A stretch of DNA of 5,155 nucleotides from DAONLM01 sp035406685 (GTDB lineage: Bacteria; Spirochaetota; GWE2-31-10; MWDO01), in assembly GCA_035406685.1 (NCBI GenBank), contig DAONLM010000200.1, positions 1 through 5,155 of the forward strand, given 5' to 3'. Position numbers and translations under genes: made by a program. The notes beneath the pieces are model-generated. The model was given only the letters and a program-made list of their open reading frames with translations, was not told the DNA's origin and made no database searches. Shown piece by piece: positions 1-5,155 of the stretch; position 1 is the first letter of the stretch, and every line of letters starts with the position of its first letter.

Positions 1-368
1 ATTGTTTCGGTCCAGAGGATGGCAATAAATATGAAAGAATAGATGGGGATGCAAGATTTCATATATATCTTTCCAAACAGGACTATAGATTCTTAAAGAA
101 AATGCATGCTGATTTAAATTTTTTCAGCATGGGTTGTTTACTGAGGAGAATTATCCTACTTTTTTTGGAAGAGTATGAGAAACTTGGGATTACCGGGGTT
201 GAGATGAAGTGTAGTGTAATAACATTAAAGTTATTTTTAAGACTAACAAAGATAAAAAATTGGAGTAAGACCAGAGAATTATCCCACTTTTCCGGCAATA
301 CCACGCCCTTCTACAAGGCAATCTACAACGATTGCTACCAAGTAATAGGCTTTGAGACCTATTATTGA
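1..368 (+). CDS. 3' part of a small gene; product has a ribbon-helix-helix-like segment
   Basis: The reading frame is open from the left edge (codons begin at base 3) to the TGA at 366-368, giving 121 visible residues. The first in-frame ATG is at 102, and no in-frame GTG or TTG precedes it. The residues before that ATG already look like protein (RFHIYLSKQDYRFLKK), so I treat the gene as cut by the window edge rather than starting at 102. Visible residues 17-57 fit a MetJ/Arc/CopG-type ribbon-helix-helix: a short strand (ARFHIYL), a first helix (SKQDYRFLKKMHADL), a turn with N-F-F-S, and a second helix (SMGCLLRRIILLFLEEY). The remaining 60 or so residues are basic and then aromatic (ends FETYY), and I recognise no domain in them. 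DNA binding is inferred from this pattern only. I do not recognise the family. A terminator-like hairpin follows 63 nt after the stop, so the gene is probably transcribed separately from the amylase operon. Confidence 0.6.
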   Translation, partial: CFGPEDGNKYERIDGDARFHIYLSKQDYRFLKKMHADLNFFSMGCLLRRIILLFLEEYEKLGITGVEMKCSVITLKLFLRLTKIKNWSKTRELSHFSGNTTPFYKAIYNDCYQVIGFETYY

Positions 369-431
369 AAAAAATTTATTTTAAATTCTATCAAAGAATA
401 AATAAGACTATTACAAACATTTCTCAAACAA

Positions 432-460
432 AATTAACCATGGGATAATTATATTTTTTT
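432..460 (+). terminator. Weak intrinsic terminator after the partial gene
   Basis: The sequence AATTAaCCatgGGaTAATT (432-450) can fold into a hairpin. It has five outer A/T pairs, one symmetric A-A mismatch, two G/C pairs and an ATG triloop. It is followed by ATA and a run of seven T (454-460). The arrangement is that of a rho-independent terminator for the gene ending at 368. The stem is AT-rich and thermodynamically weak, so it may be inefficient or fortuitous. Confidence 0.4.
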
Positions 461-463
461 ATC

Positions 464-485
464 TGCCTAAAAATAAAATCGCACC
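464..485 (+). repeat. 22-bp element, copy 1 (upstream of the amylase operon)
   Basis: Positions 464-485 (begins TGCCTAAAAATA, ends AATCGCACC) are identical over 22 bases to the reverse complement of 5067-5088. Identity stops at both ends: 463 and 486 differ from the other copy. The element is not a clear palindrome, with only TGC and GCA near the ends being symmetric. A TTGACA hexamer begins 27 nt downstream (513), the same distance as in the other copy. A second TTGACA (488-493) lies 2 nt downstream in this copy only. The likely role is a regulator binding site or upstream promoter element, inferred from position. No third copy was found in this window. Confidence 0.75.
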
Positions 486-512
486 CCTTGACAAAACAAT
501 TTTAGAAAATTA

Positions 513-539
513 TTGACAATTTTATCTTTTTTTTATAGT
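513..539 (+). promoter_or_regulatory. Candidate sigma70-type promoter of the amylase operon
   Basis: A perfect -35 TTGACA (513-518) is followed by a 15-nt spacer containing a run of eight T (527-534, whose last T is the first base of the -10) and a good -10 TATAGT (534-539). The 15-nt spacing is short of the optimal 17. The -10 overlaps the GTG at 538, so transcription from here would start near 546 and favour translation from the ATG at 550 with almost no leader. An alternative -35 (TTGACA, 488-493) has only TATTGA (511-516) as a -10 at 17 nt, which is a poor match. I prefer the first because its position relative to the 22-bp element matches the promoter at 5011-5039. Confidence 0.45.
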
Positions 540-2448
540 GAATAGGAATATGAAAATAAACTGGAAAAAGACTATTTTCTCTGATGGATCAATAAATTTT
601 GTTTCAAATAACAATCCCAGAATAGGGGATAAAGTAAAATTCTCTATAAGAATACATAAAAGCAAGAAACCAGACAATGTTTTTATGGTGGTCTGGCCCA
701 AAGGAGAAGTTTTTTATCTTGTAATGAATCTTGAAAAGAGTGATAACTATTTTGACTGGTATTCTGTAGAATATGAAATTAAAACTTATAAACTCTTTTA
801 TCGTTTCTATCTCATTGTTGATGGTAAAGAATACTACTATACACCTTATGGGCTGTATGACTATGAGCCATCTGATTATTTCTCTTTTATTCTGTATGCT
901 GATTGTGACTATTCAATGTGGACCCCAGAATCCATATTTTATCAGATATTTCCAGATAGATTTTGTAGATCCGGGGATACTCAGATTGATGATAGAAAGA
1001 TTATTCTTAAATTTAAAGATAAAGAGATAGAGATTAAAAGAATACTTTCAAACTGGGATGAACCTATTTGCAAAAGCATATTTAAAACAAAGACAATGCA
1101 GTTTTATGGTGGGACATTCAAGGGCATTCAAGAAAAAATCCCTTATCTAAAAGAATTGGGAATTACTGCTATATATTTAAACCCTATTTTTTTAGCAAGA
1201 ACAAATCATAGATACGATATAGAAGATTATACCAAACCAGATCCACTTTTAGGTACAGAAGAGGATTTACGCAATCTCATAGATGAACTTCATAAGAATG
1301 GCATAAGAGTTATTTTTGATGCAGTCTTAAATCACACCGGCCTTTTTCATCACTGGTTTGATATGTTAGGAGAAAATAAAAAACCAGGGGCATTTTCTGA
1401 TCCAAATTCAGAATATAAAGATTTTTACTATTTTAACGATCATCCTTATGAATTTGAGAGCTGGATGGATTGTAAAATTCTACCACAATTAAATCTTAAA
1501 AATAAGGAACTAAGAAATAAATTACTTCATAATAAAGATTCTGCAATTAAAAAATGGCTCTTACCACCATTTAACATAGATGGCTGGAGAATGGATACAG
1601 CCTCAATACTTGGAAAATTTGATTTACAGCATATTGATGAGGAATTTTCAAGAGAACTACATTCTTCTATTAAAGAAGTAAATCCTGATGCTTATATTAT
1701 GGGGGAAACTTTTTATGATCCCAAACAACTTGTTGATAGGGAGAAATATGAAGCCACAATGAATTACAGAGGGTTTATGTCGCCAATAAAAAAATGGCTA
1801 TGTGGCATAATAAATTTTATGTCAGTTCCCGGTGGAAATGGTGAACACAGAATAAAATTCAGTGCAAAGAAGATGGCAAGGCAACTAGCTATTATAAGAA
1901 ATAGTATGCCATATCAAAATCAGATTAGAATGTTTAATCTTCTTAATTCTCATGATACAAAGAGATTTTTGACAGAGGTAAAAGGAGATTTAAGAAAATA
2001 TAAGATTGCTGTGACTCTGTTATTTACATATATTGGCATACCTTCTATATATTATGGTGATGAGGTAGGAATGGAAGGAGAAGGAGATCCAGATTGTAGA
2101 AGACCTATGATCTGGGATGAAAAAAGACAAAACAAAGAGATAAAAAATTTATATAAAAGATTAATCAATTTAAGAAAAGGGAATAAGACCTTAATTTATG
2201 GATCTTTTATTGAAATATGGACAAAAGGAGATATTTTTGCTTTTGCAAGATTTTATCAGGATGATATAATTTTAGTCATATGTAATGGCAATAATAAAAA
2301 GAAGAATATTGTGTTGCCTTTATATCATCTCGGTATTACTGACAAAGTATTTAAAGGTTTTTACTCTAATTCTGAATATAGAGTAAATGAGAACAATATA
2401 TATATAAATCTTGAAGCCTTTGATTGTGAGATACTTTTACTAAAATGA
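538..2448 (+). CDS. malZ: MalZ-like maltodextrin glucosidase / neopullulanase-type alpha-amylase (GH13)
   Basis: The product (636 aa) is a GH13 retaining alpha-glucan hydrolase, predicted to cleave alpha-1,4 links of maltodextrins in the cytoplasm, since no signal peptide is visible. Residues 1-125 form a beta-rich N-terminal domain. The catalytic barrel runs from YQIFPDRF (135-142) to about 540, and a C-terminal beta domain follows. All GH13 motifs are present: DAVLNH (261-266), GWRMD (349-353, nucleophile D353), MGET (388-391, acid/base E390) and NSHDT (470-474, stabiliser D473). YYGDEVG (505-511) and GDPDCRRP (516-523) mark the neopullulanase/MalZ branch. NWDEP (172-176), MNYRGF (408-413) and IRMFNLLNSHDT recall E. 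coli MalZ from memory; that protein is about 604 aa. The start is uncertain. GTG 538 has no Shine-Dalgarno and sits in a predicted -10, while ATG 550 loses four residues and has AGGA only 2 nt upstream. The exact substrate cannot be fixed from sequence. The downstream gene overlaps by 4 nt. Confidence 0.9.
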   Translation: MNRNMKINWKKTIFSDGSINFVSNNNPRIGDKVKFSIRIHKSKKPDNVFMVVWPKGEVFYLVMNLEKSDNYFDWYSVEYEIKTYKLFYRFYLIVDGKEYYYTPYGLYDYEPSDYFSFILYADCDYSMWTPESIFYQIFPDRFCRSGDTQIDDRKIILKFKDKEIEIKRILSNWDEPICKSIFKTKTMQFYGGTFKGIQEKIPYLKELGITAIYLNPIFLARTNHRYDIEDYTKPDPLLGTEEDLRNLIDELHKNGIRVIFDAVLNHTGLFHHWFDMLGENKKPGAFSDPNSEYKDFYYFNDHPYEFESWMDCKILPQLNLKNKELRNKLLHNKDSAIKKWLLPPFNIDGWRMDTASILGKFDLQHIDEEFSRELHSSIKEVNPDAYIMGETFYDPKQLVDREKYEATMNYRGFMSPIKKWLCGIINFMSVPGGNGEHRIKFSAKKMARQLAIIRNSMPYQNQIRMFNLLNSHDTKRFLTEVKGDLRKYKIAVTLLFTYIGIPSIYYGDEVGMEGEGDPDCRRPMIWDEKRQNKEIKNLYKRLINLRKGNKTLIYGSFIEIWTKGDIFAFARFYQDDIILVICNGNNKKKNIVLPLYHLGITDKVFKGFYSNSEYRVNENNIYINLEAFDCEILLLK

Positions 2449-2960
2449 ATTTTTTTTTAAGAAGAATATTTATAATAATATGCTTTAATCTTAATCTTTA
2501 TATTTTATACGCAAAAGATATTCAACTTCCTTATAAAATTGAGAAAATTAATATTTTTTTTAAGGTATTTTTATTCTATTTTCCTATTTCTAAAGATTAT
2601 GAAACAAATTTTTTTTATGATACTGAGACCTATTCTATTGAAATAAATATAAAAAAGAACCATATAAACAATGAGCCCTCAACTCCCTCTATATTTGATA
2701 CAGATCTCTTTTTTAGAATAGACAATATATACTACAATAGATATGGGGATATGGATTTAACAGTAATAATCAGGGTAAATAAAAAAATACTTACTTTTAA
2801 CATACCATTTAAGATTACTAAAAAAGATAAATTTATTTACATTAATGGAAAAATAAAAGATTTAAAATTTAAAGACATAACAAAAGATCCATATTTTTCA
2901 AAAAGAGAAAATGTATCACTTCCCTTTATATTTGATCTTGTAATAACTTCAAAATTTTAA
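2445..2960 (+). CDS. Small exported protein of unknown function, coupled to the amylase gene
   Basis: The product (171 aa) begins with a typical Sec signal: basic FLRR (4-7), a hydrophobic stretch (8-22) and a plausible cleavage after A23 (LYA/KD). C13 is preceded by three Ile, so it is not a lipobox and a periplasmic protein is more likely than a lipoprotein. The mature part alternates hydrophobic and charged residues, as in a beta-barrel or sandwich. The later part (IFDTDLFF, then DLTVIIRVNKKILTFNIPFKI, then a final strand LPFIFDLVI) is loosely reminiscent of YceI-like lipocalin-fold proteins. That is a weak impression and I assign no function. The ATG overlaps the amylase TGA as ATGA and there is no Shine-Dalgarno, so translation probably depends on coupling. 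Codons 2-5 include a run of nine T (2450-2458). The stop codon overlaps that of the convergent HDOD gene. Continuous signal-plus-mature architecture supports a real gene. Confidence 0.75.
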   Translation: MNFFLRRIFIIICFNLNLYILYAKDIQLPYKIEKINIFFKVFLFYFPISKDYETNFFYDTETYSIEINIKKNHINNEPSTPSIFDTDLFFRIDNIYYNRYGDMDLTVIIRVNKKILTFNIPFKITKKDKFIYINGKIKDLKFKDITKDPYFSKRENVSLPFIFDLVITSKF

Positions 2961-2967
2961 CTTTGAA
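2948..2967. other. Small hairpin at the convergent operon junction
   Basis: TTCAAA (2948-2953) and TTTGAA (2962-2967) form a 6-bp stem around an 8-nt loop that contains both overlapping stop codons (2957-2960). No T run follows on either strand, so it is not a standard intrinsic terminator. Because it folds on both strands it could slow or end transcription from either side, but an AT-rich stem of this size may be chance. Confidence 0.25.
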
Positions 2968-3826
2968 TCTGTAAGAATACTTCTGCTTTTTTTATTGACT
3001 CTTCTGCATTTGCCTCTGCTTGATCTATTATATCCCAGTTTAAGCCAGTTATCTTAAAAATTTCATCCTCTTTGCTTTCCGGATACTTATTCCCACTAAA
3101 TCCTATTTCAGCCTTATTTGTCACAATATTTGCAAGGGATATTATTGATACAAATTTTTTGTATTCTTCTGGGAGGTTTTCAATATTATGATGATATAAT
3201 ATGGTAGAATCAATATCTTTATTTAATTTCCACAACTCTGCAATTCTATGGCCTAATTCACAATGATTAATCCTGAAAAACTGGGACTCTGCTAAATGTA
3301 ATGGAATTTTATTCTGTCTTGCATATGTAATACATTTGATATACTCTTCAGGAATAACAGCATTAAATGGTATTTTACCAATATCATGCAATAAACCAGA
3401 GACAAAATATTCTTCTAAAAATTTTGGATCTACATTTTTTTTCATTGCAAAATATTTTGCCGTAACACCCACACAAATAGAATGCCTCCAGAATGATGGG
3501 GCATCAAGAGCCTTAAAATTATTTTTATTATTCACATTTGATAAAACAGCAGTTGAAAGAAGTAAATTCTTTACTGTATTGACACCTAACATAACAATTG
3601 CTCTTACAATAGAAGTTATCTGATTAGGAAGAGAATAATAGGCTGAATTTATCAGTTTTAATACCTTACCAGTTAGCACTGGATCAAGTGTAATTACATT
3701 ATTTAATTCCTTTGCATCCACATTTGAATTTTTTGTTATTTCCATTATTTTACTTACAGATATTGGCAAAGGTGGCATATTATTAATAAAATTATTAATT
3801 TTTATTAATGTGGATTTATCAATCAT
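2957..3826 (-). CDS. HDOD-domain signalling protein
   Basis: The product (289 aa) is essentially a single HDOD domain, the HD-related fold found in bacterial signalling and motility regulators, usually as a protein- or ligand-binding module. Landmarks are MPPLP (17-21), LDPVL (47-51), INSAYYSLP (59-67), AIVMLG (76-81), FWRHS (112-116), GLLHDIGK (144-151), HCELGHRIAELW (188-199) and YHHN (211-214). It keeps H115, H147-D148, K151, H188 and H212-H213, reminiscent of metal ligands in catalytic HD and HD-GYP enzymes. The position where HD-GYP enzymes carry a late Asp reads LAN (N233), and there is no GYP motif, so catalysis is doubtful. No membrane segment or extra domain is visible. The start ATG (3826-3824) has a good Shine-Dalgarno, AGAGGA (3836-3831), inside the 12-nt gap after the ATPase gene, so the two genes are almost certainly co-transcribed. 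A partnership with the ATPase is inferred from this operon. Confidence 0.9.
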   Translation of the reverse strand: MIDKSTLIKINNFINNMPPLPISVSKIMEITKNSNVDAKELNNVITLDPVLTGKVLKLINSAYYSLPNQITSIVRAIVMLGVNTVKNLLLSTAVLSNVNNKNNFKALDAPSFWRHSICVGVTAKYFAMKKNVDPKFLEEYFVSGLLHDIGKIPFNAVIPEEYIKCITYARQNKIPLHLAESQFFRINHCELGHRIAELWKLNKDIDSTILYHHNIENLPEEYKKFVSIISLANIVTNKAEIGFSGNKYPESKEDEIFKITGLNWDIIDQAEANAEESIKKAEVFLQIQS

Positions 3827-3838
3827 TTTTTCCTCTTT

Positions 3839-4978
3839 TTATTTTTTAAATTTGCGAATCTCCTCTTCCAGCTCTTCTACTCTTCTTTTTAGTGAAAGAT
3901 TCTCGTATTCTAAATTTTTTACAATGGATAATAATTCATTAATTGAAAGTAGATTTTCATTGGCAAGTTTATCATACCCTTCTATTCTTGAGCTCAAATC
4001 CTCTGTTGCCTCTTCAAGTAAAATTTCAAGAGAATCATCATAATTTTCAATATCGAGTAAAAAATATGGCATCTTCTTTGCATTTATTATTTTATAAGCC
4101 ATTTTAATTATTGTCTGATATGTGGTACTATTCGGTGCAAGAATGGCGAGAGGTTTTCTTTCTGTAATTGATTGTTCTACTATTTTATCTCTATATAAAA
4201 AGCCTAAATATTCCATATCTATATTCAGATATGTTTTTGAAATTTTCCTAAGTTTTTCACCCATTGATACGTCTTTTGGTTGATAAGCCATGTTTATTAT
4301 TATTTTAGGATTAAAAGAATCAATCATTGCAAGAGTCTCAGCATGTAACTCTGGATCTACCTCAAATACTTTATTCAATATATCTGATATTTTCCAGGCA
4401 GATTCCCCACCAACCTTCATATGAGTGGTAAATATATCCTTAACATCTGGATATTTTTTTAGATCAATATACATTAATCTAAAAAGAGAATTTTTCAAAA
4501 GAGCATAGGCATTCAAAATAGATGTTAATTCTGGCGTAGCCACAATAATACTAAAAGCACTCATCATAAAAAAGTCTATTGTGTTATATGTAGAACCAGC
4601 GCCAAGATCAAGAACAACATAATCAGCATCAAGAGTTAATATTTGATTTATGAGTTTCTTCTTTTGAGCATTTGATATATTTGCTATACCGACCATTTCG
4701 GCATCCCCGGGAATAAACCTCAAATTAGGTTCTGATGTGTTTAATAGATAATCTTCAAGTCTCATATTTTTCTGATTAAGAAAATTACCAACGCCATCAG
4801 GTGCAATATCATATCCAAGACATGTATGAATATTTGCCCCTCCAAAATCAACATCAATTAAAACAGTTTTCTTACCAAGACTTGCTAACGCATAACTAAG
4901 ATTAATAGAGATAAAAGTTTTCCCTACGCCACCTTTACCACTTGCTATTGGTATAATTATTGGCTTATTTGCATTCAT
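3839..4978 (-). CDS. ParA/MinD/FlhG-type P-loop ATPase with C-terminal coiled coil
   Basis: The product (379 aa) belongs to the SIMIBI ParA/MinD ATPase group, which positions cell structures through ATP-dependent dimerisation. It has a deviant Walker A SGKGGVGKT (13-21, signature Lys K15), a switch I region DVDFGGANIHTCLG (42-55) resembling FlhG, and a Walker B VVLDLGAG (121-128, D124). The late QSITERKPLAILAPNS (269-284) is typical of the FlhG/YlxH-like branch. Only 12 residues precede the Walker A, leaving no room for the N-terminal DQAxxLR motif with which FlhG acts on FlhF. The C-terminus lacks the amphipathic membrane helix of true MinD. Instead, residues 305-379 are acidic and then helical, ending in a likely coiled coil (about 340-379, ENLSLKRRVEELEEEIRKF), perhaps for partner binding. 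The start ATG (4978) has AAGGG (4989-4985) 6 nt upstream. It is the first gene of an operon with the HDOD gene. No flhF or flagellar gene is visible, so the cargo is unknown. Confidence 0.9.
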   Translation of the reverse strand: MNANKPIIIPIASGKGGVGKTFISINLSYALASLGKKTVLIDVDFGGANIHTCLGYDIAPDGVGNFLNQKNMRLEDYLLNTSEPNLRFIPGDAEMVGIANISNAQKKKLINQILTLDADYVVLDLGAGSTYNTIDFFMMSAFSIIVATPELTSILNAYALLKNSLFRLMYIDLKKYPDVKDIFTTHMKVGGESAWKISDILNKVFEVDPELHAETLAMIDSFNPKIIINMAYQPKDVSMGEKLRKISKTYLNIDMEYLGFLYRDKIVEQSITERKPLAILAPNSTTYQTIIKMAYKIINAKKMPYFLLDIENYDDSLEILLEEATEDLSSRIEGYDKLANENLLSINELLSIVKNLEYENLSLKRRVEELEEEIRKFKK

Positions 4979-5010
4979 ATTTTTCCCTTAAAATAGAGAT
5001 TATTATTTTT

Positions 5011-5039
5011 ATATTACAAGATTTTTTTTATTTTGTCAA
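5011..5039 (-). promoter_or_regulatory. Sigma70-type promoter of the ATPase-HDOD operon
   Basis: On the minus strand, TTGACA (5039-5034, perfect -35) is separated by exactly 17 nt from TAATAT (5016-5011, four of six matches to TATAAT). Transcription would start near 5004 and give a leader of about 26 nt that carries the AAGGG ribosome binding site before ATG 4978. The spacer contains a run of eight A on the coding strand (5029-5022). Confidence 0.65.
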
Positions 5040-5066
5040 AAGATTATCTTTTAAAGAAAAAAAATT

Positions 5067-5088
5067 GGTGCGATTTTATTTTTAGGCA
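5067..5088 (-). repeat. 22-bp element, copy 2 (upstream of the ATPase-HDOD operon)
   Basis: This is the perfect inverted copy of 464-485. Read on the minus strand it has the same orientation toward its gene as copy 1 and lies 27 nt before the -35 TTGACA (5039). Relative to the predicted start near 5004 it spans about -63 to -84, a position typical of class I activator sites. The bases flanking the 22-mer differ between the copies, so the conserved unit is the 22-mer itself and not a longer duplicated intergenic region. Confidence 0.75.
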
Positions 5089-5155
5089 AAATTTTTTAAA
5101 TTTTTTCTAAAACTTGTAAAGGATTTTCTTAAAAATTTTGTGATTAATATATAGA

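Noticed and set aside
83..304. Minus-strand open frame of 73 codons
   Set aside because: It lies antisense to the plus-strand frame that is open from base 3 to 368 and reads as plausible protein. No promoter or ribosome binding site supports it.
488..516. Alternative promoter with TTGACA at 488-493
   Set aside because: The hexamer is perfect, but the sequence 17 nt downstream (TATTGA, 511-516) is a poor -10 and the other operon has no equivalent. It is kept only as an alternative.
773..1030. Plus-strand open frame of 85 codons
   Set aside because: It lies inside the GH13 gene in another frame, covering conserved amylase sequence.
3336..3623. Plus-strand open frame of 95 codons
   Set aside because: It is antisense to the conserved HDOD core and has no supporting signals.
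3810..4043. Plus-strand serine-rich open frame of 77 codons
   Set aside because: The serine richness is what the antisense of Glu/Lys/Arg-rich coiled-coil codons produces. It spans the junction of two well-supported minus-strand genes.
3839..4978. Naming the ATPase minD or flhG
   Set aside because: The MinD C-terminal membrane helix, the FlhG N-terminal motif and any minC, minE or flhF neighbour are all absent, so a specific gene name is not supported.
464..5088. The 22-bp inverted repeats as terminal repeats of a transposon or an invertible segment
   Set aside because: No transposase or recombinase gene lies between them, no target duplication is visible outside 464 or 5088, and the enclosed genes look like ordinary chromosomal genes. 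Both repeats keep fixed promoter spacing, which fits regulation better. Inversion would carry both promoters along with their genes and switch nothing.
5067..5094. dif or Xer-type recombination site, because the plus strand begins GGTGCG like E. coli dif
   Set aside because: Only the first six bases agree. The second 11-bp arm does not resemble a XerD site, and there is no two-arm symmetry around a 6-bp centre.

Overview
The window is very AT-rich, with long A and T runs, AGA-dominated arginine codons and tightly packed genes. It looks like chromosomal DNA of a low-GC bacterium. A gene for an exported protein, a FlhG/MinD-like ATPase and an HDOD protein suggest a motile, probably diderm organism, and a spirochaete is a reasonable guess. 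No marker in the window fixes the taxon. No rRNA, tRNA, CRISPR array, transposase or phage gene is visible.

Layout. Bases 1-368 are the 3' part of a plus-strand gene, open from the left edge, whose product has a ribbon-helix-helix-like segment. A weak intrinsic terminator (432-460) follows it. A plus-strand two-gene operon comes next: a MalZ-like GH13 maltodextrin hydrolase (538-2448), then a small protein with a signal peptide (2445-2960), joined by an ATGA stop/start overlap. A minus-strand two-gene operon converges on it: a ParA/MinD/FlhG-type ATPase with a C-terminal coiled coil (4978-3839), then, after 12 nt, an HDOD-domain protein (3826-2957). The two operons meet tail to tail with a 4-nt overlap of their stop codons. 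Bases 5089-5155 are AT-rich DNA upstream of the ATPase promoter, and I see nothing definable in them.

The most notable signal is non-coding. A perfect 22-bp sequence occurs once upstream of each operon (464-485 on plus, 5067-5088 on minus), in the same orientation relative to the gene it precedes. In both copies a consensus TTGACA hexamer begins after exactly 27 nt. For the minus operon this hexamer is followed by a 17-nt spacer and TAATAT, a good sigma70-type promoter. For the plus operon it is followed by a 15-nt spacer and TATAGT, which overlaps the annotated GTG start. The element would lie roughly 60-85 bp upstream of both transcription starts, where class I activators or upstream operators bind. 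The simplest reading is that an unidentified regulator co-controls a cytoplasmic alpha-glucan enzyme and a spatial or signalling ATPase-HDOD module. This is inference from the DNA pattern alone.
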